The notes below the pieces were generated by a model. It ran no database searches. It worked only from the letters and a program-made list of their open reading frames with translations, and had not been told where the DNA came from. Below are positions 1 through 7,181 of a stretch of 46,319 bases of DNA, in pieces. The number at the start of each line of letters is the position of its first letter. The first letter of the stretch is position 1. This DNA comes from Hyphomonadaceae bacterium (GTDB taxonomy: Bacteria; Pseudomonadota; Alphaproteobacteria; Caulobacterales; Aquidulcibacteraceae): positions 1 through 46,319 of the forward strand of contig JAJTGP010000013.1 of NCBI GenBank assembly GCA_021299265.1, in the 5' to 3' direction. Made by a program: the position numbers and the translations under genes.

Positions 1-2
1 AT

Positions 3-161
3 GTGCCTGTGGTTGTGGGCGGCATCATCCCGCCAGAAGATGCCCGCGCATTGAAGCAATTTGGCGTCGCCGCCGTCTACACGCCCAAGGACTTCAAAAT
101 CACGGAAATCATGGGCGATTTGGTCGATATTGTCGCCACGCGGGTCGATCAATTGGTATAA
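3..161 (+). CDS. C-terminal end of an ethylmalonyl-CoA/methylmalonyl-CoA mutase family protein (5' truncated by window)
   Basis: Only the last 52 codons are in the window; the reading frame starts at base 3 and ends with TAA at 159-161. The residues VVVGGIIPPEDARAL and the following VYTPKDFKITEIM match the end of the cobalamin-binding domain of acyl-CoA mutases. The 'YTPKDF' ending resembles the MeaA/ethylmalonyl-CoA mutase branch more than classical methylmalonyl-CoA mutase, which usually ends near a 'GPGT' motif. Such enzymes rearrange the carbon skeleton of ethylmalonyl-CoA or methylmalonyl-CoA using adenosylcobalamin in the cytoplasm. The subfamily is an inference from this short tail; the catalytic barrel lies outside the window. 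Confidence 0.75.
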   Translation: MPVVVGGIIPPEDARALKQFGVAAVYTPKDFKITEIMGDLVDIVATRVDQLV

Positions 162-259
162 GTAGGGCTTTTCATCTCGCGCAAATCCTGGGTTGCCAGA
201 TCACGCGATTGGCCTTAGCCTCGGGCACTATTCAAGGTGTTGTGGGATTGGAGGCGGGA

Positions 260-874
260 GTGGGCAAAAGGAAATATCTTCCGGGTGTCGAAGTCGCCCA
301 AACGCCCGAGGAGAAAATCACGGCAGGATTGCTAGAGGTGCAACACTGCTTTGCTAGCGCCGCCAATGCGTTGATGATCGTGCCTATCGGTGTGATGAAT
401 TTGGTCACCGCATCCGTGGGCGAACTAGGGCCTGAGCTTATTGTCTATATTCAGCTAGGGTTAGCGCTGGTGCTTATGATTTGCTGTTTGGTTTACATGC
501 TTCGTATGCAGCCTTGGCCGCGGGTCAATATGGTCACCGCCCGACACGTCGCTTGGCATGCTCCTTCTAACCTATTGGCGCTTGGCGGCGCTTCAGCCAT
601 ATTGGTAGGCGTCGCAGTACCGATAGGCGCGGTCTTATCGCAAACTCCCGGATGGCAGCCGACGATGGAGAACATGCTAGGCCTTTCAGCCATTGGGTTG
701 CTGATAGGCGGTGCTTTTGTTGCCCTGTCACGAATTGCCGCTGGTCTAGAAACGCTGGCGTGGATTAAGGACATCCGCCGAGGGGAGGGCGTCGTCGAAC
801 TTTCAACAGGCCAACGCATCACCAAACAAGCCGAACAAGAACCCCAACTGCCCAGCTGGGCGCAAACTTTATAG
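260..874 (+). CDS. Four-helix membrane protein of unknown function, tandem paralogue 1 of 3
   Basis: I do not recognise a named family. I chose GTG at 260 because GGAGG at 250-254 lies just upstream, and because the protein then starts at the same place as its two downstream relatives; an upstream TTG at 209 has no such support. The 204-residue product has a short charged N-terminus (KRKYLPGVEV), four hydrophobic segments (about residues 28-48, 60-82, 98-120 and 133-155) and a polar C-terminal tail after WIKDIRRGEG. The tail motif W-I-x-[DE]-[LI]-R is shared with the next two genes. It is the most diverged of the three. It is followed 11 bases later by paralogue 2, so the three are probably cotranscribed. 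Likely an inner-membrane protein with both ends cytoplasmic (inferred). Confidence 0.75.
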   Translation: MGKRKYLPGVEVAQTPEEKITAGLLEVQHCFASAANALMIVPIGVMNLVTASVGELGPELIVYIQLGLALVLMICCLVYMLRMQPWPRVNMVTARHVAWHAPSNLLALGGASAILVGVAVPIGAVLSQTPGWQPTMENMLGLSAIGLLIGGAFVALSRIAAGLETLAWIKDIRRGEGVVELSTGQRITKQAEQEPQLPSWAQTL

Positions 875-885
875 GGAGGGGTAGT

Positions 886-1503
886 ATGACCGAACCTGTT
901 AGCCACACGGCCGAAGCTCAGAAAATCCTGTTCTGGACCGACAAACGGCCCATCGCCCCTGATGTGGAGACAAAAGTCACCTGTGCGATTGCGGAGATTG
1001 GGGTGGCTGCCGCCCAAGTGGTGAGCAGTTTGACGTTCATCGGTTTCTTGTTCCTAATTCGAGCTGGGGAAACAGAAGATTTTTCATTGGCGCGATCTAT
1101 GTTTGGCCCACTCTTAATGACGCTGGCAGCCGGCCTCGTGTTCGTGAGCGTGACTGGCGCAGACAAATGGTTTCCACGTTCGGTTTTTCAAAGTGGCACC
1201 CCCTCAGATCAGACCCGTTTGAGCCGAATTCTTTTGGTGATAGCGATGTCTGCCCTAGCTTGCCTGATGGTGAACGTCGTACTTCTGGTGCTGAACCGTG
1301 CCGAGCGTAGCGATTCCTATCTCGCAGAATTGGCCGGTCTTTACACCGTGTGTGCGCTGGCAAGCTACGGAAGCTCAATTATCGTTAGAGCCCGCTGGAT
1401 TCTCGAACTGCGAGTAAAGCAAGGCCATAAGCTGCCACTAGGCAATGATGACGATGAAACCACGGCGTCCCAACCCGCTTGGTATCAACGGCCAGCGAAA
1501 TGA
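886..1503 (+). CDS. Four-helix membrane protein of unknown function, tandem paralogue 2 of 3
   Basis: A 205-residue protein starting at ATG 886 behind GGGAGGGG at 871-880. The N-terminal cytoplasmic segment ILFWTDKRPIAPDVET followed by TCAIAE is almost identical to that of paralogue 3, and the underlying DNA is also nearly identical there. Four hydrophobic stretches follow (about residues 43-62, 72-92, 108-130 and 145-165). The C-terminal tail contains WILELRVKQGHKLP, matching WILDLRAQQGHQIP in paralogue 3. The membrane segments diverge much more than the two cytoplasmic ends, which suggests the ends contact something or each other. No catalytic motif is visible. Function unknown. Confidence 0.8.
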   Translation: MTEPVSHTAEAQKILFWTDKRPIAPDVETKVTCAIAEIGVAAAQVVSSLTFIGFLFLIRAGETEDFSLARSMFGPLLMTLAAGLVFVSVTGADKWFPRSVFQSGTPSDQTRLSRILLVIAMSALACLMVNVVLLVLNRAERSDSYLAELAGLYTVCALASYGSSIIVRARWILELRVKQGHKLPLGNDDDETTASQPAWYQRPAK

Positions 1504-1521
1504 AAAATCGAGGCTTCCCTC

Positions 1522-2154
1522 ATGTCTAACAAACACCCCAGCCCGCAAAAAATCCTGTTCTGGACCGATAAGCGGCCCTTAGCGCCCGATGTGGAGACGC
1601 GGATTACCTGCGCCATCGCGGAGGCCATCGGCGCGATTGCGGGGATGGCGTCGTTCCTTATGTTTGTTGGCTTCATCTATCAATTCAGTGTGCGGAGACA
1701 GAGCCCAAGCAATTCCCACCTCGGAACATCTGAATTTTCACTGGCGTTTGTTTTCATTGCGGTGGTGCTGATTTATGCGATTGGGAACAGTCTGGCGAAA
1801 CGAACTGGCGCGCGAAATGTGTTGCTTCAAAGCGGAATTCCCCCTGTGCGAACTCGCGTCAGCCGCGTGATTAAGATAATTTTTTACGCCTGTTTGGCTG
1901 TCTTTCCGCTTGCATTGTTTTATGACCTAGCTGGTGGCCGATTCCGAGGTGGGGTTGCTGATGTCTACTTCGTTGAAATCTTTGTTTTGGTAGCAATCTT
2001 CGGACTTGCATCGGGGATCTCCGCCGCGCAAGAAAGATTGAGCTGGATCCTGGACCTCCGCGCCCAGCAGGGGCACCAAATTCCAATTAAAGACCACCCA
2101 ATGGCCGCGCCAAACGTGGTGGGAAATGACTGGCAAGAGAAGCCGACGCCTTAA
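1522..2154 (+). CDS. Four-helix membrane protein of unknown function, tandem paralogue 3 of 3
   Basis: A 210-residue protein starting at ATG 1522, 18 bases after paralogue 2 ends. It repeats the conserved N-terminal segment ILFWTDKRPLAPDVET and TCAIAE, has four hydrophobic segments (about residues 33-52, 70-90, 110-132 and 145-168), and ends in the conserved WILDLRAQQGHQIP tail. It is clearly a tandem duplicate of the preceding gene. Its stop codon overlaps the stop of the convergent TauE gene (TTAA at 2151-2154), so there is no room for an intrinsic terminator between them. Function unknown. Confidence 0.8.
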   Translation: MSNKHPSPQKILFWTDKRPLAPDVETRITCAIAEAIGAIAGMASFLMFVGFIYQFSVRRQSPSNSHLGTSEFSLAFVFIAVVLIYAIGNSLAKRTGARNVLLQSGIPPVRTRVSRVIKIIFYACLAVFPLALFYDLAGGRFRGGVADVYFVEIFVLVAIFGLASGISAAQERLSWILDLRAQQGHQIPIKDHPMAAPNVVGNDWQEKPTP

Positions 2155-2975
2155 GTCACCAGCGCCTTGATCACCACCGCCAGCGCCGTAAAGGCCAGGT
2201 AGGCCCCAAAAGCTCGCCGCAACATCGTCTTGTCCAAGTGATGGGCGAGCTTGGCACCATAGGGGGCAACGGCCCCGGTCAGGATCGCTAAAATGATAAA
2301 GCCGGGCACATTGATATAGCCGAGCGACAGTGGCGGTCTGCCCTCTACGCCCCAGCCCATCGCGATAAAGCCCAAGGTTGCAGGCACGGCGATGGCGACG
2401 CCAAAACCTGAAGCAGTCGCCACCGCTTGATGGATGGGTCTCCCTGCCAAGGTCATAACGGCGGAACCAAAGGCCCCGCCACCTATGCCCATCAGGGCGG
2501 AAACAGCACCAAGGCTTGTGCCAATTCCGGCCCGTGCTGGCCCGGTCGGCACGTCGCGCATAATCGTCCAACTCTCCTTGCCAAGGCCCATATAGGCGGC
2601 CAACGCAATGGCAAAGGCCCCATAAATCAGGCCAAGGGTCGCTTTATCGGCAAAGCCCGCCATCACGGCCCCAATAATGGCACCTAAAGCAATCCAAGGA
2701 ATGAAACCCTTGAGGACCGCCTCATCCACCGCCCCATGCTTGCGGTGGGCAGCGACCGAACGAAGAGAGGTGGTGATAATGGTTGAAAGGCTGGTGCCCA
2801 CGGCCACATGCAGATTGGCTTCCCCGCCCAATCCAAACACGCCAAACGCATAAAACAGGGCAGGGACAAGGACGGTCCCGCCCCCTACACCAAATAGGCC
2901 TGCGATCAGGCCCGCAAACACGCCAGCCCCGGCCATAGCTGCAACCAGAATGACAAGGTCTTCGAATGGCGGCAT
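2151..2975 (-). CDS. TauE/SafE family (DUF81) membrane exporter
   Basis: A 274-residue, highly hydrophobic protein with about eight membrane segments. The glycine-rich N-terminus GLIAGLFGVGGGTVLVPAL and the repeated motif near the middle (ALMGIGGGAFGSAVM) are the two pseudo-symmetric 'GxGGG' signatures of the TauE/SafE family, whose members move sulfite, sulfonates or other organic anions across the inner membrane. The substrate cannot be told from sequence. Its ATG shares one base with the dusA stop (TGATG), so the two are translationally coupled and presumably driven by the promoter upstream of dusA. Confidence 0.9.
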   Translation of the reverse strand: MPPFEDLVILVAAMAGAGVFAGLIAGLFGVGGGTVLVPALFYAFGVFGLGGEANLHVAVGTSLSTIITTSLRSVAAHRKHGAVDEAVLKGFIPWIALGAIIGAVMAGFADKATLGLIYGAFAIALAAYMGLGKESWTIMRDVPTGPARAGIGTSLGAVSALMGIGGGAFGSAVMTLAGRPIHQAVATASGFGVAIAVPATLGFIAMGWGVEGRPPLSLGYINVPGFIILAILTGAVAPYGAKLAHHLDKTMLRRAFGAYLAFTALAVVIKALVT

Positions 2976-3988
2976 CAGGCCGCGATCTCGCCGCGATTGG
3001 CAAAGCGGGTCGCTTCGCGCTCAATCAGTTCCAGCGCGCGATCGTAAACTTCAATGCCAGCTCCGGCGCGGCTCTCTTCACCCAATTGCCGCCGGAACAT
3101 GCGTGCCCCGGGCTTTCCCGCGAACAGGCCCAGCATATGGCGGGTGATGGCATGCAGCGGCACACCCTCGGCCAAGCGCCTCTCCACATAAGGCCGATAC
3201 GCACGATAGGCTTCTTCAGGGCGGACGATCTCGCAGTCGCAGCCCAAAATCTCACGATCCACTCGACCCAGAAGGGCAGGGTCATGATAAGCGGCCCGGC
3301 CCAGCATGACACCATCCAGCCCTGTCATCACCTCTTGGGCCTGTTCGATACTACTTATCCCACCATTCAAGATGATCGTGAGGTGGGGGTGGGCGGCTTT
3401 GAGTTCGCGCACCAGACCATAATCTAAGGGCGGGATCTCGCGATTATCCTTGGGCGATAGACCTTTCAGAATCGCCTTGCGTGCATGGACAACAAAGACA
3501 GTCACGCCTGCCTTTGCCACGGTCTCCACAAAGCCAAACAGGCTTTCGCGCGGGTCTTGTTCATCCACGCCCAAGCGGTTCTTCACCGTGACGGGTAAGT
3601 GTGTGGCCGCCTGCATGGCGCTGACGCATTCCGCCACCAGTTCCGGCTCACGCATGAGACAGGCACCAAACCGGCCCGACTGCACGCGGTCTGACGGACA
3701 GCCAACATTAAGATTTATCTCCCCATAGCCAAAGTCCGTGCTAATCTTCGCGGCTTCAGCAAGCTTGCGGGGATCAGAGCCACCAATTTGTATCGCGACG
3801 GGGTGTTCACTTGGGTCAAAACCGATCAGGCGGTTTCTGTCGCCATGGATCAAAGCGTCGGCCGTGACCATCTCGGTATAGAGTAGGGCGCCTTTGGACA
3901 GCGTACGGTGAAACGCCCGGCAATGCCGGTCTGTCCATTCCATCATAGGGGCCACGCAAAAGCGCCGGTCGAGTGTGTCGGAAGTCAT
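2975..3988 (-). CDS. dusA: tRNA-dihydrouridine(20/20a) synthase DusA
   Basis: A 337-residue FMN-dependent enzyme that reduces uridine to dihydrouridine in the tRNA D-loop. Seen in the sequence: the N-terminal FMN-barrel motif VAPMMEWTDRHCRAFHR, the catalytic cysteine in NVGCPSDRVQSG, the VHARKA motif, and the phosphate-binding ILNGGI and GVMLGRAAY segments, all in DusA order. Length fits the family. The ATG at 3988 has GGAG five bases upstream on the minus strand. A candidate promoter lies at 4004-4031. The gene is divergent from the micropeptide cassette and coupled to the TauE gene. Confidence 0.95.
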   Translation of the reverse strand: MTSDTLDRRFCVAPMMEWTDRHCRAFHRTLSKGALLYTEMVTADALIHGDRNRLIGFDPSEHPVAIQIGGSDPRKLAEAAKISTDFGYGEINLNVGCPSDRVQSGRFGACLMREPELVAECVSAMQAATHLPVTVKNRLGVDEQDPRESLFGFVETVAKAGVTVFVVHARKAILKGLSPKDNREIPPLDYGLVRELKAAHPHLTIILNGGISSIEQAQEVMTGLDGVMLGRAAYHDPALLGRVDREILGCDCEIVRPEEAYRAYRPYVERRLAEGVPLHAITRHMLGLFAGKPGARMFRRQLGEESRAGAGIEVYDRALELIEREATRFANRGEIAA

Positions 3989-4003
3989 GGCCGCTCCATG
4001 CCT

Positions 4004-4031
4004 TTTTTAGGCCCAAAACGCAAATCTGCAA
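4004..4031 (-). promoter_or_regulatory. Candidate promoter for dusA-tauE
   Basis: Reading the minus strand, TTGCAG (4031-4026) is separated by 16 bases from TAAAAA (4009-4004), a fair match to a sigma-70-type promoter. The -10 is about 15 bases from the dusA ATG, so the leader would be very short. Inferred from pattern only. Confidence 0.4.
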
Positions 4032-4053
4032 AAAAATGCACAAAGGGCGAAAA

Positions 4054-4088
4054 ATGTGTTTGACACATGTGGTGTGCTATAGTAGTAA
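4054..4088 (+). promoter_or_regulatory. Candidate promoter with overlapping operator-like dyad, micropeptide cassette
   Basis: A perfect consensus -35 box TTGACA lies at 4060-4065. At 17-base spacing there is TAGTAA (4083-4088), a weak -10. The -35 is embedded in a perfect palindrome: ATGTGT (4054-4059), TTG, ACACAT (4063-4068). A second self-complementary 8-mer, CACATGTG, is at 4064-4071. A dyad over a -35 box is the usual arrangement for a repressor operator. The binding protein is unknown. Confidence 0.55.
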
Positions 4089-4096
4089 TACACCCA

Positions 4097-4113
4097 TGCA
4101 CTACAGCAGTGCA
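4097..4113. promoter_or_regulatory. Perfect 6-5-6 inverted repeat at the predicted transcript start
   Basis: TGCACT (4097-4102), ACAGC, AGTGCA (4108-4113) is a perfect dyad placed where the micropeptide transcript should begin (+1 to about +17). It could be a second operator or a stabilising 5' stem-loop in the RNA. It lies 38 bases before the first micropeptide ATG. Confidence 0.5.
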
Positions 4114-4150
4114 GCACAAACACAACGACAGACCAACAGGAGAAACCAAC

Positions 4151-4231
4151 ATGATCACTTTTATCGTCACTATCTGGCTCAGCGCTTTGGGTGCCGGCAT
4201 GGCCACGATGGCAGCCACCGAACGCAACTAA
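4151..4231 (+). CDS. Hydrophobic 26-residue micropeptide, copy 1 of 3
   Basis: An ATG with AGGAG (4138-4142) eight bases upstream opens exactly 26 codons ending in TAA. The peptide begins MITFIVTIWLSALG, continues AGMATMAATERN, and is a single predicted transmembrane segment with a charged E-R pair at the very end. Aligned without gaps to copies 2 and 3 it shares M1, I2, W9, L10, S11, G16, M20, A21, A22 and R25, with E or D at 24. Three same-length, same-pattern genes, each with a ribosome binding site, between a promoter and a terminator make coding strongly likely. I do not recognise the family. Small hydrophobic type I toxins and small regulatory subunits of membrane complexes are both possible; neither is shown. 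Confidence 0.75.
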   Translation: MITFIVTIWLSALGAGMATMAATERN

Positions 4232-4266
4232 GTCAAATCTTCCACATTCTACCTCCCCCCCAAAAA

Positions 4267-4280
4267 TCCTCCCCGCTTCA
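4267..4280 (+). repeat. Leader element shared by micropeptide copies 2 and 3 (first instance)
   Basis: TCCTCCCCGCTTCA occurs here, 22 bases before the ATG of copy 2, and recurs with a two-base insertion at 4456-4471 before copy 3. The duplication unit therefore includes untranslated sequence. The TCCT at its start could pair with the AGGA of the ribosome binding site (4291-4294); this is speculative because it is only four pairs. Confidence 0.45.
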
Positions 4281-4302
4281 AGAAATCAAAAGGAACATCA
4301 AC

Positions 4303-4383
4303 ATGATCACTCTCGCAATCACCGCTTGGCTCAGCCTCTTAGGCGCAGGTTTAGCTTCTATGGCCGCTGCAGAGCGCGCCTAA
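4303..4383 (+). CDS. Hydrophobic 26-residue micropeptide, copy 2 of 3
   Basis: A second 26-codon gene starting at ATG 4303 behind AAAGGAA (4289-4295). The peptide begins MITLAITAWLSLLG and continues AGLASMAAAERA. It is closest to copy 1: the bases CAACATGATCACT around the start are identical in both. It is separated by 71 bases from copy 1 and 105 bases from copy 3. One predicted membrane helix, net charge near zero, no cysteine. A longer in-frame ORF runs upstream to 3973, but only the 26-codon part has a ribosome binding site and paralogues. Confidence 0.75.
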   Translation: MITLAITAWLSLLGAGLASMAAAERA

Positions 4384-4455
4384 GACTTCAAGCGCTCTCC
4401 ACACCATCTCCTTCGACCCTCCATAAATCGCCGCTAAAACACATCATAAACCCGC

Positions 4456-4471
4456 TCCTCCCCGAGCTTCA
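4456..4471 (+). repeat. Leader element shared by micropeptide copies 2 and 3 (second instance)
   Basis: TCCTCCCCGAGCTTCA, 17 bases before the ATG of copy 3, matches 4267-4280 apart from an inserted AG. The TCCT again has a partner AGGA (4477-4480) in the following ribosome binding site, and GCTC/GAGC around CTCCCC could form a small hairpin. Confidence 0.45.
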
Positions 4472-4488
4472 CACCAAGGATAAACAAA

Positions 4489-4569
4489 ATGATCAACCTT
4501 ATTGTCGCCGCCTGGCTTTCTGTTGTCGCTTCTGGCCTTCTGGGTATGGCCGCTTCTGACCGCCACTAG
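4489..4569 (+). CDS. Hydrophobic 26-residue micropeptide, copy 3 of 3
   Basis: The third 26-codon gene, ATG 4489, TAG 4567-4569, with AAGGA at 4476-4480 as ribosome binding site. The peptide begins [14 protein letters not shown] and continues [12 protein letters not shown]. It is the most diverged copy but keeps M1, I2, W9-L10-S11, G16, M20-A21-A22, acidic 24 and R25. Substitutions among the copies are mostly conservative (I/V/A/L, E/D, T/S/A), which suggests selection on the peptide. Followed 70 bases later by a strong intrinsic terminator. Confidence 0.75.
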   Translation: MINLIVAAWLSVVASGLLGMAASDRH

Positions 4570-4639
4570 TCGGACCACCTTTCAACGAACCGGCATCGTC
4601 AGCCCCTACGCCTCCAACGTCCCAACGATGCCCAAACTG

Positions 4640-4666
4640 GGGCCGGTTCAGCCGGCCCTATTTTTT
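4640..4666 (+). terminator. Intrinsic terminator of the micropeptide cassette
   Basis: A perfect GC-rich stem GGGCCGG (4640-4646) / CCGGCCC (4652-4658) with a TTCAG loop, followed by TATTTTTT. This closes the micropeptide transcript and isolates it from metG, which starts 73 bases later. Confidence 0.9.
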
Positions 4667-4739
4667 GTCTGACGGTATTTTCTGGGGCTTGTGCGGTCCA
4701 AGCCTTGGATGGCGCGCTCAAATCGCCTACATCAAGATC

Positions 4740-6449
4740 ATGGCTCGTTATCTGATCACTTCTGCGCTTCCTTATATCAATGGCATCAAGCATCTCGGCA
4801 ATTTGGCGGGGTCGATGTTGCCTTCTGATGTGCATGCACGCTTCCGCCGCTTACAAGGTCATGAGGTCTTGTTTGTCTGCGCAACTGACGAACATGGCAC
4901 GCCTGCAGAATTGGCGGCGGCGGAAGCGGGCATGTCAACCAAAGCCTATTGTGATGAGCAGCATGACATTCAGCGCCGGGCAGGGGACGGTTATTCCCTG
5001 TCGTTTGATTGGTTTGGCCGCTCCTCCAGCGCGCAAAACTATGCGCTGACCCAGCACTTTGCCGAAATGCTAGAAGCCAATGGCCTGTTGGAAGAGCGCG
5101 TCACCAAGCAAGTCTATTGCATCGATGATGCCCGCTTCCTGCCCGACCGGTATGTGGAGGGGACGTGCCCGATCTGTGGCTATGAGGATGCGCGCGGCGA
5201 CCAGTGCGACAATTGCGGGTCTCTTCTAGACCCAACACAATTGAAGAATCCGCGCTCGAAGATTTCGGGCTCCACCAATATTGAAGTGCGCGATACGGCT
5301 CATTTGTTCCTGCGTCAGCCCTTGATGGAAGAGAAGATCCGCGCCTGGGTCGATGCCGCTCAAGACTGGCCGCATTTGGCGCGCTCCATCGCTTACAAGT
5401 GGCTTGACGAGGGATTGCAGGACCGGGCGATCACGCGCGACCTTTCCTGGGGTGTGCCGGTCTTGAAAGATGGGAAACCACGTCCCGGCTTTGAAAATAA
5501 AGTGTTTTACGTCTGGTTTGACGCGCCGATCGAATATATCGCCGCGACCGAAGAATGGGCGCTGGCCACGGGTGGCGACTGGAAGCGCTGGTGGCGGACC
5601 GACCAAGGTGGCGAAGACGTCACCTATGTGCAGGTAATGGGCAAGGACAATGTGGCTTTCCACACTGTCTCTTTCCCCGTCACGATCCTAGGCTCGGGCG
5701 AGCCGTGGAAATTGGTTGACCGCCTGAAGGCGTTTAACTGGCTGACTTGGTATGGCGGGAAATTCTCGACCAGCCAAAAGCGCGGTATCTTCATGGACCA
5801 AGCGCTGGAATTGCTCAGTGGCGATTATTGGCGCTGGTATCTGATGGCCAATGCGCCTGAAAGCTCTGATGCGGCCTTTACGCTGGAAGGCTTCCAAGCA
5901 ACCGTGAATTCCGACCTTGCCAATGTGCTCGGCAATTTCGTCAATCGCATCATGAAGTTCGCTGCTGCCAAGTTTGAAGGCAAAGTGCCTGAGATCGGTG
6001 TGGCAGGCGAAGCAGAAGCCAAGTTATGGACCGAAGTCTCGGCCAAAATCGGGGCCATCACCGCCTTCCATGAAGAGATGGAATTCCGCAAAGCCGCTGC
6101 GGAGACCCGCGCGCTGTGGGCATTGGGCAATGAATATCTGCAAACAGCCGCCCCTTGGACGGCGATTAAGACGGATGAGGCCTTAGCTGCCGTGGGCGTT
6201 CGCACGGGCCTGAACCTCGTCGCGCTTTTCGCAATCTTGGCTCAACCCTTTGTGCCAGAGGCTGCGGCGCGGATCTTGGATGGGATAGGCGTGCCCGAGA
6301 AAAATCGTATGTGGCCCAATGCTGATGATGCAAGCCTGCTCGACGCTTTGCCGCATGGGCTTCAAACTCAGGTCCCCGATCTCTTGTTCGCCAAAATTGA
6401 GGACGAACAGGTGACAGCTTGGGCGGAACAATTTGGTGGCGGTGGCTAA
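4740..6449 (+). CDS. metG: Methionyl-tRNA synthetase
   Basis: Charges tRNA-Met in the cytoplasm. I start it at ATG 4740 (569 residues), where [21 protein letters not shown] begins the class I catalytic fold; the longer frame back to 4665 runs into the terminator and has no conserved residues. Seen: the HIGH-type motif HLGN at residues 18-21, a four-cysteine zinc knuckle CPICG...CDNCG near residues 138-160, and the KMSKS-type loop [11 protein letters not shown]. The C-terminus ends soon after the anticodon-binding helical domain, so the extra tRNA-binding domain of some MetRS is missing. The GST gene follows after three bases. Confidence 0.97.
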   Translation: MARYLITSALPYINGIKHLGNLAGSMLPSDVHARFRRLQGHEVLFVCATDEHGTPAELAAAEAGMSTKAYCDEQHDIQRRAGDGYSLSFDWFGRSSSAQNYALTQHFAEMLEANGLLEERVTKQVYCIDDARFLPDRYVEGTCPICGYEDARGDQCDNCGSLLDPTQLKNPRSKISGSTNIEVRDTAHLFLRQPLMEEKIRAWVDAAQDWPHLARSIAYKWLDEGLQDRAITRDLSWGVPVLKDGKPRPGFENKVFYVWFDAPIEYIAATEEWALATGGDWKRWWRTDQGGEDVTYVQVMGKDNVAFHTVSFPVTILGSGEPWKLVDRLKAFNWLTWYGGKFSTSQKRGIFMDQALELLSGDYWRWYLMANAPESSDAAFTLEGFQATVNSDLANVLGNFVNRIMKFAAAKFEGKVPEIGVAGEAEAKLWTEVSAKIGAITAFHEEMEFRKAAAETRALWALGNEYLQTAAPWTAIKTDEALAAVGVRTGLNLVALFAILAQPFVPEAAARILDGIGVPEKNRMWPNADDASLLDALPHGLQTQVPDLLFAKIEDEQVTAWAEQFGGGG

Positions 6450-6452
6450 GCC

Positions 6453-7103
6453 ATGGTGACGACAAACGCGACCGATCCGATCCTATTTGTCGGCAATGGC
6501 GGCGGTTCTATGCTGGCCGAAATCGTCTTGGGTATGGCTGGTGTCCGGTTTCGGGTGGAAGTGGTTGGCTGGGGTGATAATGGCCTTGAAAGCGATGGCC
6601 TTCACGCCAGTAACCCGCTAGGCCAAGTGCCGACCTTGGTCTTCCCCAATGGCACGGTATTGACTGAAACGGCGGCAATTATGCTGACGATCCACGACTC
6701 GCGGCCCGATCTTGAGCTGGTTCCGACGCTTGAAAGTGGTCTTCGTCCGTCGTTCTGGCGCTGGCTGATGTTTATCAATGCAGCAATCTATCCAAGCTTC
6801 ACCTATGGCGATTATCCTGCGAAATGGGCGGATCAGGATGAGACGGGGCCTTTGCGCACCCGCACCGACCAGCACCGCAAGCGCCTGATGCTTCATCTGG
6901 AGCAACAGGTTAGCCATCCGTGGTTTTTGGGGGAGACTTTCAGCGCACTCGATCTTTATATTTGGATGCTGATCCAATGGCGGCCCAAGCCTGACTGGTA
7001 TCAGGCCCATGCGCCGAAGCTCTATACTATTGCTAAGCGCGTCGACGATCTGGCTGCGACCAAGCGCGTCATTGCGCGCAACGGCGTAAAGCCTTTGCCC
7101 TAA
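6453..7103 (+). CDS. Glutathione S-transferase family protein
   Basis: A 216-residue cytosolic GST-fold protein. The N-terminal thioredoxin-like domain carries SNPLGQVPTLVFPNG with the cis-proline, followed by LTETAAIMLTI, the usual glutathione gamma-glutamyl contact (normally E-S/T-x-A-I). The C-terminal helical domain includes FSALDLYIWMLIQW, matching the 'S/T-x-A-D' N-capping motif of GSTs. Substrate cannot be predicted. It starts three bases after the metG stop and is probably cotranscribed with it. No downstream plus-strand terminator is clear; the hairpin at 7127-7150 fits the opposite strand better. Confidence 0.88.
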   Translation: MVTTNATDPILFVGNGGGSMLAEIVLGMAGVRFRVEVVGWGDNGLESDGLHASNPLGQVPTLVFPNGTVLTETAAIMLTIHDSRPDLELVPTLESGLRPSFWRWLMFINAAIYPSFTYGDYPAKWADQDETGPLRTRTDQHRKRLMLHLEQQVSHPWFLGETFSALDLYIWMLIQWRPKPDWYQAHAPKLYTIAKRVDDLAATKRVIARNGVKPLP

Positions 7104-7122
7104 GGCCAGTGGGCAATAAACA

Positions 7123-7150
7123 AAAGAGCCTCCCCAAAACTGGAGAGGCT
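7123..7150 (-). terminator. Intrinsic terminator of the outer-membrane protein gene
   Basis: On the minus strand AGCCTCTCC (7150-7142) and GGGGAGGCT (7135-7127) form a nine-pair stem with one G-U pair around an AGTTTT loop, followed by CTTTTGTTTATTG. It sits 32 bases after the stop of the OMP gene. On the plus strand the inner pair is mismatched, so it may terminate the GST transcript only weakly. Confidence 0.65.
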
Positions 7151-7181
7151 TCTTCGTCTAAGGCGCTAAAGCCCGTTTGCT

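Noticed and set aside
3973-4383. A 136-codon plus-strand ORF covering the intergenic region and micropeptide copy 2
   Set aside because: Its upstream part has no ribosome binding site, runs through the promoter and copy 1 in another frame, and only its last 26 codons have paralogues.
4191-4559. A 122-codon ORF overlapping micropeptides 1 to 3 in another frame
   Set aside because: Low-complexity Pro/Ser/Arg-rich translation typical of a shadow frame; the three 26-codon genes explain the region better.
4665-4739. N-terminal extension of metG by 25 codons
   Set aside because: It begins inside the T-run of the terminator and lacks family conservation; [15 protein letters not shown] is the usual start.
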